Below are positions 8,444 to 16,204 of a stretch of DNA of 64,000 nt, piece after piece. Position 1 is the stretch's first letter. Each line of letters begins with the position of its first letter. The notes beneath the pieces were generated by a model. It was not told where the DNA came from and ran no database searches. It saw nothing but the letters and a program-made list of their open reading frames with translations. The translations under genes and the position numbers were made by a program. Source of the DNA: Candidatus Gastranaerophilales bacterium (GTDB taxonomy: Bacteria > Cyanobacteriota > Vampirovibrionia > Gastranaerophilales > Gastranaerophilaceae); assembly GCA_944326585.1 (NCBI GenBank), contig CALVEN010000002.1:186001-250000 (forward strand), written 5' to 3'.

Positions 8444-8665
8444 ATGAAGGATTACGCAACAACAACTTTAGAAGAATATTTAGCACTGCCTGACGAAAAA
8501 TCAAATTTAGTTTTGGCACTTCCTGCCAGAGCCCTTGATGAATTAGGTGCTGTTAAATATTCCAAAAACCGCTCGGAACTTGTTACAAAAACATTGAAAA
8601 AATACTTAATCAATGCGACACAAGCCCGAACAAATGCTAAAATTGTTGAAGCACTTTTAAGTTAG
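8444..8665 (+). CDS. second ribbon-helix-helix protein, paralogue of the upstream gene
   Basis: 73 aa. After a short N-terminal extension the RHH core reads NLVLALPARALDELGAV..KNRSELVTKTLKKYL, and it ends TNAKIVEALLS like its neighbour. AGGGGAAAA precedes ATG 8444; the gap to the first gene is 27 bases, so they form an operon, ended by the hairpin at 8671. The pair may form heterodimers. Function otherwise unknown. Confidence 0.75.
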   Translation: MKDYATTTLEEYLALPDEKSNLVLALPARALDELGAVKYSKNRSELVTKTLKKYLINATQARTNAKIVEALLS

Positions 8666-8670
8666 TTAAA

Positions 8671-8706
8671 AAAAGAACCTGAACTAAAGTTCAGGTTCTT
8701 TTTTTA
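8671..8706. terminator. bidirectional terminator between the RHH pair and tuf
   Basis: Perfect 11-bp stem AGAACCTGAAC/GTTCAGGTTCT with a TAAA loop, flanked by A-run and T-run, so it can end both the plus-strand RHH operon and minus-strand tuf (stop at 8722). Confidence 0.85.
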
Positions 8707-8721
8707 TGTGATGAAAAATTA

Positions 8722-9930
8722 TTAAGCAATAATTTTGTCAACAACACCTGCACCAACTGTACGTCCGCCTTCACGAATAGCGAATCTCATACCTTCTTCA
8801 ATAGCAACAGGTGCAATCAATTCAACTGTCATAACGACGTTGTCGCCAGGCATAACCATTTGACCGTCAAATTGAATAGAACCGGTAACGTCAGTTGTTC
8901 TGATATAGAACTGAGGACGATAGCCAGGGAAGAACGGTGTATGACGTCCGCCTTCTTCTTTAGTCAAAACGTAAACGTTAGCTGTGAATTTAGTGTGCGG
9001 GTGAATTGTACCGGGTTTTGCAAGTACTTGACCGCGTTGAATTTCAGTTTTATCAATACCACGGAGCAAAGCACCGATATTGTCACCAGCTTGACCTTGA
9101 TCAAGTTGTTTTCTGAACATTTCAACACCGGTAACTGTAGTTTTCTTAGTTTCGCCAAGACCAACCAATTCAACTTCGTCACCAACTTTAACAATACCAC
9201 GTTCTACACGGCCTGTAGCAACAGTACCGCGACCTGTGATAGAGAATACGTCTTCAACAGGCATCAAGAACGGTTTGTCCAAATCACGTTCCGGTGTCGG
9301 GAAGTATGTATCAACTGCATCCATCAATTCCCAAATTTTGTCAACCCATTTATCTTCACCGCGTTGGATGTTCGGGTTCTTTTGAACAGCTTCAAGAGCT
9401 TTCAAAGCTGAACCGTGGATAAACGGAATGTTGTCACCGTCGAATTCGTATGAAGAAAGAAGTTCTCTAACTTCCATTTCAACCAATTCCAACAATTCAG
9501 GATCGTCAACCATATCGCATTTGTTCAAGAATACAACCAAGTTAGGAACGCCAACCTGACGAGCTAACAAGATGTGTTCACGAGTCTGAGGCATAGCACC
9601 GTCAGTTGCTGCAACAACGAGGATAGCGCCGTCCATTTGAGCAGCACCTGTAATCATGTTTTTAACATAGTCTGCGTGGCCCGGGCAGTCAACGTGTGCA
9701 TAGTGTCTTGAATCTGTTTCGTATTCTACGTGAGCTGTAGAGATGGTAATACCTCTAGCTTTTTCTTCAGGAGCAGCGTCAATTTCATCGAATTTTTTTG
9801 CTTGAGCTTTACCTGCTGCAGCCATAACACCTGTAATAGCTGCTGTCAATGTTGTTTTACCGTGGTCAACGTGGCCAATTGTACCGATGTTAACGTGCGG
9901 TTTGGTACGTTCGTACTTTTCTCTTGCCAT
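8722..9930 (-). CDS. tuf: translation elongation factor Tu
   Basis: GTPase that delivers aminoacyl-tRNA to the ribosome. 402 aa. G1 [11 protein letters not shown]3 [13 protein letters not shown]4 NKCDMVDD and G5 GSALKAL are intact, followed by domains II and III ending [15 protein letters not shown]. Here tuf follows nusA rather than sitting in an str operon (no fusA or rpsG nearby) and has its own promoter at 9989-10019. The Shine-Dalgarno is part of a 12-base palindrome, GAGATTAATCTC (9931-9942), directly before ATG. Confidence 0.98.
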   Translation of the reverse strand: MAREKYERTKPHVNIGTIGHVDHGKTTLTAAITGVMAAAGKAQAKKFDEIDAAPEEKARGITISTAHVEYETDSRHYAHVDCPGHADYVKNMITGAAQMDGAILVVAATDGAMPQTREHILLARQVGVPNLVVFLNKCDMVDDPELLELVEMEVRELLSSYEFDGDNIPFIHGSALKALEAVQKNPNIQRGEDKWVDKIWELMDAVDTYFPTPERDLDKPFLMPVEDVFSITGRGTVATGRVERGIVKVGDEVELVGLGETKKTTVTGVEMFRKQLDQGQAGDNIGALLRGIDKTEIQRGQVLAKPGTIHPHTKFTANVYVLTKEEGGRHTPFFPGYRPQFYIRTTDVTGSIQFDGQMVMPGDNVVMTVELIAPVAIEEGMRFAIREGGRTVGAGVVDKIIA

Positions 9931-9988
9931 GAGATTAATCTCCTTTTTTTCTACTATATACTACTATTTTTGGTTTTTATGCCATAAT

Positions 9989-10019
9989 ATTATAATATTT
10001 GCTCAAATTATTTTGTCAA
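9989..10019 (-). promoter_or_regulatory. sigma-70-type promoter of tuf
   Basis: Perfect TTGACA (10014-10019, minus strand) with TATTAT at 16 bases (9992-9997) or TATAAT at 19 bases (9989-9994). It lies between the nusA stop and tuf. Confidence 0.7.
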
Positions 10020-10032
10020 CAGACAACAATAA

Positions 10033-11268
10033 TTATTCTTCTTCAGAAGTTTCTTCTTCGACAGGTTCATCCTGCTGAAGGTCTTCTTCATCAAGAGCCT
10101 GCTGATTCATTTCTTCTTCAATTTCCTGTTGAAGTTCGTCTTCATCGACAGAAGGAATTTCATCGACTTCTTCTTCGGAATAATTATCTTCAAAGCTTTG
10201 AGCTTCAGCTTTTTCCATCTGGGAAACGCTCTTGATATCTATTTTCCAGCCGGTTAATTTATGAGCGAGTCGAACATTTTGACCTTCTCTGCCGATTGCA
10301 AGCGACAATTGATCGTCAGGAACAACAACCATTGCTTCATGCGCATATTCATCATCTGCCAGAATATCAACAGACACAACTCTTGCCGGAGACAAAGCGT
10401 TTACGATGTATTCAACAGGGTCTTCGGAATATCTTACGATATCAATTTTTTCATTCTTAAGCTCGCCGACAATTGTCTGGATACGGCTTCCGCGAGGACC
10501 TATGCAGGCTCCGACACTGTCGACTTCAGGGTCATTTGACCATACTGCAATTTTGGTTCTGTAGCCGGCTTCACGGGAAATTGATTTAATTTCGACGATA
10601 CCGTCTTCAATTTCAGGAACTTCAAGTTCAAAAAGTTCTCTGACGATTTCGGCATGCGCGTGAGAAACAATTACCTGCGGTAATCTTGTAGTTTCTTTTA
10701 CGTTAAGAACAAAAACTCTTATTCTGTTGCCGGGTTTGTAATATTCGCCCGGGATTTGTTCTTTTTGAGGCATAATAGCGTCAATTTTGCCGATATTAAC
10801 AATTACATTACGGTTTTCAACGCGCTGGATAATACCGGTTGTAAGAGTACCTTTTTTATCCATAAATTCTTGTAAAACAAGATTTCTTTCAGCTTCACGA
10901 ATTCTTTGAGTTATAACCTGTTTAGCTGATTGAGCTGCAATTCTGCCGAACTGTTCAGGTGTAACTTCAATTTTAACTTCGTCATCAAGTTCAACATCTT
11001 CGTCAATTTCTTTTGCGTCTGCAAGTGAAATCTGTGTTTCGGGGTCTTCAACTTTATCTACAACGAGTTTTGTGCTAAATACGCCGATTTCACCTGACTG
11101 CTCATCCAAAATTGCTTCAATATTTGTTGCTTCCTTTGTTCTCATGTGTTTTTTGTAAGCTGCTACCATTGCGTCGCAAAGTGAGGCAATTATCACGTCT
11201 TTGGAAATTCCTCTTTCTCTTTCCAACTGTTCGCAAGCTTCAAATAATGCTGTTCCGATTTTGATCAT
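10033..11268 (-). CDS. nusA: transcription termination/antitermination factor NusA
   Basis: Binds RNA polymerase and modulates pausing, termination and antitermination. 411 aa: N-terminal polymerase-binding domain (residues 1-130), S1 domain (about 132-200), and two KH domains with GPRGSRIQTIVGEL and GREGQNVRLA. The C-terminus replaces the E. coli acidic repeats with a Glu/Gln-rich tail from about 345, as in Gram-positives and cyanobacteria. GAGGAG-type site (AAAGGAGAATAACA) before ATG 11268. The rimP-nusA order is standard, but a GIY-YIG unit separates the two here. Confidence 0.96.
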   Translation of the reverse strand: MIKIGTALFEACEQLERERGISKDVIIASLCDAMVAAYKKHMRTKEATNIEAILDEQSGEIGVFSTKLVVDKVEDPETQISLADAKEIDEDVELDDEVKIEVTPEQFGRIAAQSAKQVITQRIREAERNLVLQEFMDKKGTLTTGIIQRVENRNVIVNIGKIDAIMPQKEQIPGEYYKPGNRIRVFVLNVKETTRLPQVIVSHAHAEIVRELFELEVPEIEDGIVEIKSISREAGYRTKIAVWSNDPEVDSVGACIGPRGSRIQTIVGELKNEKIDIVRYSEDPVEYIVNALSPARVVSVDILADDEYAHEAMVVVPDDQLSLAIGREGQNVRLAHKLTGWKIDIKSVSQMEKAEAQSFEDNYSEEEVDEIPSVDEDELQQEIEEEMNQQALDEEDLQQDEPVEEETSEEE

Positions 11269-11348
11269 TGTTATTCTCCTTTATATTTCAAATTTAGTTG
11301 ATTTCTGCGGTCATTTTTAACAATAAGAATCTGAAATTTTTGTCGTGT

Positions 11349-11376
11349 GTCTTCGGACTATGTCCTCAGGATGACA
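11349..11376. repeat. dispersed palindromic repeat, type CTTCGG...CCTCAGGATGACA
   Basis: The variant CTTCGGACTATGTCCTCAGG followed by ATGACAC. Related copies: 14136-14168, 41026-41053 and 41089-41108. It abuts the GIY-YIG unit, whose ends are a sister sequence of the same general form. Confidence 0.65.
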
Positions 11377-11393
11377 CGGTATCACCAATATAC

Positions 11394-11745
11394 ACGTCAT
11401 TCTGAGCGAAGCGAAGAATCTCTATAAAATATCTTCGTATAAATCTCGCCATCCAGAATTCATTTTTTCAATCAAATTAACTTTGTATTGTCTTTTCTTT
11501 CCTTTCAAAAATTTTTCTCTATTCAATGCTGTCTCAATATCTTCAAGAATTTCAAAATATACTAGCTTATCTAAGTTATATTTTTTGCTGAATCCTTCTA
11601 CAACTTTATTTTTATGTTCCCAAATTCGCTTTTTTAAATTTGAAGTTACTCCTATGTATAAAGTTGTATTATTTTTATTTGTAATTATATATGTATAACC
11701 TTTCTTTTCCATTTTTTAGATTCTTCGCTTCGCTCAGAATGACGT
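11394..11745 (-). mobile_element. 352-bp GIY-YIG unit bounded by perfect 28-bp inverted repeats
   Basis: Left end 11394-11421 and right end 11718-11745 are exact reverse complements over 28 bases (core TTCTTCGCTTCGCTCAGAAT). The only content is one GIY-YIG nuclease gene, whose stop codon abuts the left repeat and whose ATG lies 5 bases from the right repeat. The unit lies between rimP and nusA, genes normally adjacent, so it looks inserted. I see no clear target-site duplication. Mobility by the encoded nuclease is inferred. Confidence 0.6.
11422..11712 (-). CDS. GIY-YIG nuclease family protein
   Basis: 96 aa, a single GIY-YIG domain: GYTYIIT and LYIGVT (residues 5-11 and 18-23) form the name motif, Arg29 in LKKRIWEHK and the later LNREKFLKG supply the usual catalytic Arg and Glu region, and it ends MNSGWRDLYEDIL. 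Related small proteins are common in uncultured bacteria and are often annotated only as endonuclease domain proteins. There is no DNA-binding module, so target choice is unclear. Its tight fit between two inverted repeats suggests it acts on or moves the unit. Confidence 0.85.
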   Translation of the reverse strand: MEKKGYTYIITNKNNTTLYIGVTSNLKKRIWEHKNKVVEGFSKKYNLDKLVYFEILEDIETALNREKFLKGKKRQYKVNLIEKMNSGWRDLYEDIL

Positions 11746-11753
11746 GATAAGTC

Positions 11754-12239
11754 TTAATCAATATACAACTTGGCGGACTGGATGTTGTCTTTTGGAATCA
11801 AAAGTTCTTCGCCGTCGTCAAACCTAAAAAACTTAAGTCCCAAATTCGTATCATAATCCAGAATTTCACCTTTAAATACTTTTTCTGTTTCGCCATCAAG
11901 CGGATTTTTAAGCTTTATACTGACTCTTTTGCCTTTGAAAATCACAAATTCCTTTTCGGATTTGAATTTCCGCTCAAGCCCCGGTGATGAAACCTCCAGA
12001 TAGTATTTTACAGGTATAATTTCATCCAAAAAGTCGCTCAGACTTCTTGTAACATTTTCGCAGTCGTCAAGAGTGATGTCCTTTTCCTTTGAATACAAAA
12101 AAATCCTCAGGAACCACCTGTGATTTTCCTTGGAAAAATCAATCTCAATGGGTATAGTGTTAAACCTCATGGCTGTGTTTTCAATTAACGGTGTAATCTT
12201 TTCAATAATTTCATGCCTGTTAATATCCTGTTTTGCCAT
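11754..12239 (-). CDS. rimP: ribosome maturation factor RimP
   Basis: Needed for assembly of the 30S subunit. 161 aa, two domains: N-terminal alpha/beta (residues 1-85) ending with the typical YYLEVSSPGLERKFKSEKEF signature, and a C-terminal SH3-like barrel (IKLKNPL..GEILDYD..LLIPKDNIQSAKL). It heads the rimP-(GIY-YIG)-nusA transcription unit. AGGAAAGG precedes ATG 12239. A promoter and an intrinsic-terminator-like hairpin lie just upstream. Confidence 0.92.
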   Translation of the reverse strand: MAKQDINRHEIIEKITPLIENTAMRFNTIPIEIDFSKENHRWFLRIFLYSKEKDITLDDCENVTRSLSDFLDEIIPVKYYLEVSSPGLERKFKSEKEFVIFKGKRVSIKLKNPLDGETEKVFKGEILDYDTNLGLKFFRFDDGEELLIPKDNIQSAKLYID

Positions 12240-12261
12240 AATTCACACTACCTTTCCTGAA

Positions 12262-12290
12262 AGAAAAAGAACGGGGGTTCCCGTTCTTTT
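12262..12290 (-). terminator. terminator hairpin in the rimP-nusA leader (candidate attenuator)
   Basis: Stem AAAGAACGGG/CCCGTTCTTT (12266-12275, 12280-12289) with a U-rich run on the minus strand. It lies about 20 bases after the predicted transcription start and ends just before the rimP ribosome-binding site, so it cannot simply end the upstream gene. Confidence 0.6.
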
Positions 12291-12316
12291 GTCTTTTGCA
12301 ATACTGCTATGAAATT

Positions 12317-12345
12317 ATTATAAAATAATAAACCTAAAATGTAAA
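12317..12345 (-). promoter_or_regulatory. promoter of rimP-nusA
   Basis: TTTACA (12340-12345), exactly 17 bases, TATAAT (12317-12322), all on the minus strand. Near-consensus sigma-70 promoter, start site expected near 12310. Confidence 0.75.
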
Positions 12346-12372
12346 GTGCCTTGTAATTAAAATTAACTTACG

Positions 12373-13932
12373 CTACAAATTAGCTGCTATTTCATCTTCT
12401 GTAAATGTTTTTCCATTATACGTAAATGTGCCGTTTTCATAAGTTAATCTGACACCTTGATAAGTCGTTTCACCATTAGTTTTCGCATCTTTTATGGCAG
12501 CATTCTTTGAATCATTGAATAAATCTAAAGCAGATGTAAGCTGCGACCTGAGTCCGCTCATTGTTTTTTCATCTTTTTCATTTTGCCGTTCTAATTTTCT
12601 TTCTTTAGAATTTAGACCATCTGAATAAGTTATTTGACTTGTTCGGTCATTTATTTGGTCTTCATATCCGTCAATTTGCCCTTTAAGCGAATCGACCTTG
12701 GCTTCTTCAGCTTTTTCAAGCTCTGCAAGACGTGTTTTCTGAGCCGGTATCTCAGCTTTAATTGCAGACAGTTCAGCTTTTTTATCTTTTAATTCTTTTT
12801 GTATATTTTCATAAGCGTCAACTGATTTTTGTTCTTCAGCTCTTTGAGCTTCAAGTTCTTTAAGTTCATTCTGCATTGTTTTCAATTTTTCCTGCTCTGT
12901 TGCAAGTTTTTCTTCAGCATTTACAAGCTGATCTGCAGCTTTATCATATGCTGTTTGCGCTTCATCTACAGCGGTTTTTAAATCTGTAAGCTGACCATAT
13001 TTTTCTTCTTTTGCTATTTTTGCTTTATCTTCGTCATTCTGAGCATTAGCAAGTTCAGTTAATGCATTCTTATATGCTTGTTCTGCTGTCTCGTAAGCAG
13101 GATTTGGAATTGTAGTTCCATCCGGATTGGTAATTTCTTTAGGTGTCGATGACAATATATTCTGAGCTGACTCTGCAGCAGCTTGAGCTTGTGCTGTTGC
13201 AATTCTCGCATTTGTATAATTTGTACAAGCGGAACTATAATCCGCATCAGCCTTAGTTAAAGCATTCTGTTTTGATGCAAGACTATCTTGACAACTTTTT
13301 ACCGAATTTTTTGCAGTATTAACATTACCTTCCTGCTCTTTTATACTTGTATACTGGTCAGTAATTTGATTATTTAAATCATTAATTTTAGTCTGAGCCT
13401 CCTCTGCAGCTTGCTTTAAACCCGGGAGGAGCTCAGCTTCAATATTCTGTATATCAGATGTAAGTGTTGAAGCCAGCGTTTCAGCATTATTTATTGCAGC
13501 TCGTAAATCAGAAGCGGTTGTTGCACTTTGCATGCTGGTTATAGCTGCAGAATTTGCACCTTGCAATGTTGCAGCACTTTTTAACACGGCAGGACCGCCT
13601 CCGGCAGGTTTTGAATTAACCAGACCAATAATACTTTGAGTAATTCCCATAACACTCTGAAGTCCCATAGAGGCTACTTGTCCCCACATCATGCCTTCAT
13701 ACATACCATTATTAGCGGAAACAAATGGATTTGATGTCGGTCTTTCATTAAATATCCCGGCATATCTATTCACTTCTTTATTTTTAATGCTGTTTTTTAT
13801 CTGTGCCTCTAACCGAGAATTAAAAATTTCCTTTGATCTAGCAGCAGGCACATCGCCGCCTCTTGATTGAAACGTCTTTGATGAGCCGCCTAACGGCCTA
13901 TTAAGTTTAGTTATGTTAACTTCGCCAGCCAT
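12373..13932 (-). CDS. large coiled-coil protein, 519 aa
   Basis: Not recognised. The N-terminus (1-75) is polar and disordered-looking; residues about 78-110 contain a moderately hydrophobic MGLQSVMGITQSIIGLVN stretch; about 130-470 are Ala/Glu/Lys/Gln-rich coiled coil with several heptad blocks; the end is a short beta-like YENGTFTYNGKTFTEDEI. No signal peptide. It could be a structural or exported protein. Motif A lies 29 bases upstream of ATG 13932, shared with the genes starting at 4516 and 15035. Confidence 0.75.
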   Translation of the reverse strand: MAGEVNITKLNRPLGGSSKTFQSRGGDVPAARSKEIFNSRLEAQIKNSIKNKEVNRYAGIFNERPTSNPFVSANNGMYEGMMWGQVASMGLQSVMGITQSIIGLVNSKPAGGGPAVLKSAATLQGANSAAITSMQSATTASDLRAAINNAETLASTLTSDIQNIEAELLPGLKQAAEEAQTKINDLNNQITDQYTSIKEQEGNVNTAKNSVKSCQDSLASKQNALTKADADYSSACTNYTNARIATAQAQAAAESAQNILSSTPKEITNPDGTTIPNPAYETAEQAYKNALTELANAQNDEDKAKIAKEEKYGQLTDLKTAVDEAQTAYDKAADQLVNAEEKLATEQEKLKTMQNELKELEAQRAEEQKSVDAYENIQKELKDKKAELSAIKAEIPAQKTRLAELEKAEEAKVDSLKGQIDGYEDQINDRTSQITYSDGLNSKERKLERQNEKDEKTMSGLRSQLTSALDLFNDSKNAAIKDAKTNGETTYQGVRLTYENGTFTYNGKTFTEDEIAANL

Positions 13933-13960
13933 ATTTGCTCTCTCGTTTTAATACCTTAAA

Positions 13961-13989
13961 TATATAAAAACTTGAGAACTCCTCCGATT
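13961..13989 (-). promoter_or_regulatory. shared motif A (AATCGGAGG-N9-GTTTTTATATA)
   Basis: Same two blocks and 9-base gap as at 4547 and 15065; GTAACGAATTA lies upstream. Distance to the ATG is 29 bases. Confidence 0.6.
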
Positions 13990-14135
13990 GCATAATTTGT
14001 GTAATTCGTTACAAAAGTTTACATCTCAAAAACCATGCGCCACATGGCTTTCCGCTATTTCGACCTAATTTATTTATTCCCGTTTTGGGGGATATTTATT
14101 CAAATAACTTTTGCGGGAAATCTGAGATTTTTTAT

Positions 14136-14168
14136 TGAGATTCTTCGGGCTTTGCCCTCGGGATGATA
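14136..14168. repeat. dispersed palindromic repeat
   Basis: TTCTTCGGGCTTTGCCCTCG followed by GGATGA, same family as 11349 and 41026. It sits in a 290-base gap that otherwise holds only the terminator at 14170 and the upstream region of the 13932 gene. Confidence 0.55.
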
Positions 14169-14169
14169 A

Positions 14170-14196
14170 AAAATAAAGCCCTGAACTCAGGGCTTA
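14170..14196 (-). terminator. rho-independent terminator of the 14220-15035 gene
   Basis: Stem AAGCCCTGA/TCAGGGCTT (14176-14184, 14187-14195) followed on the minus strand by TTATTTTTT. Between it and the stop, a 17-base stretch including the stop region (TTATTATTTTGTACTCA) is present twice in tandem. Confidence 0.7.
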
Positions 14197-14219
14197 TTTT
14201 ATTATTTTGTACTCATTTA

Positions 14220-15035
14220 TTATTTTGTACTCAATATTGATATCAAATCATCTACTGAAACTATATTACCGCTGTTAGCTTTATAAGAACCGTCACCTTG
14301 ACGCGTATATGTCGTGGCATCCTCAAATTCAATACGTTTACAATCCGATGCAAGTATTTTACCGTAAATACCCTGCATATATGCAGCAAATTGTTCCGTA
14401 TTATATATATCTTTGCCTATCATATAAACAGTAATACCGTCTGCATTTGTCGTCTTTCTGACCTCGACCTTATCAATCTTCATATAAGGTCTTGTTGTAT
14501 TCAATTTATTACGATCTTCTTTTTCGTCTTTCTTAGCTTCCGGCGAAACAGGTATTGCATTAATTGATTCAAATACATTGTTTTCAGGTTTTTCTTCCTG
14601 TTTCGGAAGATCCGTAATTTCTACAGGTTCAATAAATGCTGCTTTCGGTTTCGGAGCTTCCTGTATCATGTCACTGTTAGCCATAAGAATTTCCATATCG
14701 GAAGGTTTGGACTTCTTAACAGGTTCCGGTGTAACCTTTTCAAACTTGACTTTTGCTTTTTGCGCTTCTTTCTTAGGTTTCGGCTGTGTCTGAGCTTTTT
14801 CTTCAACAACCGGAGCCGCAACAATTTCTTCCGTTGTTAACGGCAGCCAGCTGAGTTTCAAAGATTCAGCATACATTTCAACAAATGTAGTTTCTTTTTC
14901 CGTTACGGGTAATGCAACGGATGCCGCCTGTTTTGTCGGGTTTGACAATGCCGCAGTCTTAGACTTTTTGTAATCCGCTTCACTTCGCACTAATCCCGGA
15001 TTAATTCTGGGTTTTTTCTTGTTTGTTTCTGTCAT
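14220..15035 (-). CDS. low-complexity lineage-specific protein, 271 aa
   Basis: Not recognised. Residues 1-175 are Lys/Pro/Glu-rich and disordered-looking, with repeated KPK/PEP-like segments; residues about 180-271 look like a small folded alpha/beta domain (TRPYMKIDKVEVRKTT, NTEQFAAYMQGIYGKILAS). No signal peptide. ATG 15035 has only a weak GAGAG site. The upstream motif A is nearly identical to that of the 13932 gene, so joint regulation is likely. Confidence 0.65.
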   Translation of the reverse strand: MTETNKKKPRINPGLVRSEADYKKSKTAALSNPTKQAASVALPVTEKETTFVEMYAESLKLSWLPLTTEEIVAAPVVEEKAQTQPKPKKEAQKAKVKFEKVTPEPVKKSKPSDMEILMANSDMIQEAPKPKAAFIEPVEITDLPKQEEKPENNVFESINAIPVSPEAKKDEKEDRNKLNTTRPYMKIDKVEVRKTTNADGITVYMIGKDIYNTEQFAAYMQGIYGKILASDCKRIEFEDATTYTRQGDGSYKANSGNIVSVDDLISILSTK

Positions 15036-15064
15036 ATTTTAACTCTCTAACATTTTGTATTATC

Positions 15065-15093
15065 TATATAAAAACTTTTTTTCTCCTCCGATT
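15065..15093 (-). promoter_or_regulatory. shared motif A (AATCGGAGG-N9-GTTTTTATATA)
   Basis: The two blocks are identical to those at 13961-13989, again with a 9-base gap, 30 bases before ATG 15035. GTAACGAATTA upstream also matches. Confidence 0.6.
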
Positions 15094-15574
15094 TCATAAT
15101 TTGCATAATTCGTTACAAAAATTAATATGAAAAATCCAAAAGTGTCGACCTTAATACTATTATTCCCATAATTTGTTTAATATGTGCATATGTTTAAAAA
15201 AATTCACATTGAAATTTTGGACATAATGCGCCCTGCAAGACTTCTTTCACGATTTGCAAGAGATTTTTAAGAATAATTAAGATTTTAATTGTAAATTTTT
15301 CCGTGAAAAAATTATTTTCACAAACAGGCTCAAAATCACAGTTTTTGGATTTGTTAACAAATATTATGTAACGACTTTGGCATGGACAGGACTAAACCCC
15401 TTTATTTTTTTTAAATTTATCCTATGATGAATATACAAATCTTGGGAATGGAGATTTGGGAAGTTTAACAGAATGGGGTCTTATTTCTATTTACTCCGCA
15501 AATCCATCCAAAGAACGATTAAAATCCATTAAAAATTCGTTTAAAATATGGATAGAGTTTAGAGTCTTTATAAT
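15094..15574. other. intergenic region without an assignable gene
   Basis: About 480 AT-rich bases between two divergent units. I see a possible 26-codon ORF at 15190-15270 without a ribosome-binding site, and a GTGAAAA/TTTTCAC dyad near 15302-15322. No cobalamin-riboswitch-like element is recognised although cobO follows. Confidence 0.4.
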
Positions 15575-15591
15575 CTTGGAGGTTATTGGTA

Positions 15592-16125
15592 GTGTTACAG
15601 CATGGTTACATACAAATTTATACGGGAGACGGCAAAGGAAAAACTACCGCATCATTGGGTCTGGCACTCAGAGCTTTAGGTCATGGATGGAAAGTCCTTA
15701 TTATACAATTTACAAAAGGCGACAGCGCAACTTCTTACGGCGAAATAGTTTCCTGCTCAAAATTTTTGCCGAACCTGGATGTTGTTCAATTCGGTATGGA
15801 CAGAGTTTGTTATTCTCATAACGTTTGTATGGATGATTATAAAGAAGCTAAACGCGGCTGGGAATTCGCTAAAAAAGCAATCAATTCCGGCGAATATCAA
15901 TTGATTATTCTGGATGAAATAAATATTTGTACAGCAATGAATATGATTAAGGTATCAGAAGTAAAAGATGCACTTTTGCATAAACCTGACAACCTTGAAA
16001 TCGTATTAACCGGACGCTATGCACACCCTGAATTAAAAGCTATGGCACACCTTGTAACAGAAATGAAACCTATCAAACACTACTTTGATATGGGCGTTAT
16101 GGCACGACAGGGTATTGAATATTAA
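15592..16125 (+). CDS. cobO: corrinoid adenosyltransferase, CobO type (copy 2)
   Basis: Same family and length as the gene at 6553: P-loop YTGDGKGKTTASLGLALRAL, LIILDEINICT, VLTGRYAHPELKAMAHL, and the end KPIKHYFDMGVMARQGIEY. I start it at GTG 15592 (M-L-Q-H-G-Y), 9 bases after CTTGGAGG; TTG 15586 is too close to that site. It ends with a terminator and is followed by rpsB. The copies differ in many positions of the substrate half, so they are not a recent duplication. Confidence 0.9.
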   Translation: MLQHGYIQIYTGDGKGKTTASLGLALRALGHGWKVLIIQFTKGDSATSYGEIVSCSKFLPNLDVVQFGMDRVCYSHNVCMDDYKEAKRGWEFAKKAINSGEYQLIILDEINICTAMNMIKVSEVKDALLHKPDNLEIVLTGRYAHPELKAMAHLVTEMKPIKHYFDMGVMARQGIEY

Positions 16126-16152
16126 AAACTTAAAGTTAAATAAATCCTTAAT

Positions 16153-16190
16153 ACGGACTTGTATAAAAACAGTCCGTTTTTATTTTACAA
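16153..16190 (+). terminator. rho-independent terminator after cobO copy 2
   Basis: Stem ACGGACT/AGTCCGT (16153-16159, 16171-16177) followed by TTTTATTTT. Confidence 0.7.
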
Positions 16191-16204
16191 AAGTATAAAA
16201 ATAT

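Noticed and set aside
8860-9411. Plus-strand ORF of 183 codons inside tuf
   Set aside because: Antisense shadow of a highly conserved gene; Ser/Thr/Cys-rich nonsense composition and no ribosome site.
11394-11745. GIY-YIG gene as a homing endonuclease in an intron
   Set aside because: It lies between genes, not inside one, and no intron or intein features are present.
15190-15270. 26-codon ORF MFKKIHIEILDIMRPARLLS onward
   Set aside because: No Shine-Dalgarno or convincing promoter; could be chance in a 480-base gap. Mentioned in the intergenic entry.
15094-15591. Cobalamin riboswitch upstream of cobO copy 2
   Set aside because: No B12-box-like sequence or matching arrangement of stems could be found.
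15456-15821. ORF of 121 codons before and across cobO copy 2
   Set aside because: Most of it overlaps cobO in another frame, and the upstream part lacks protein-like features.
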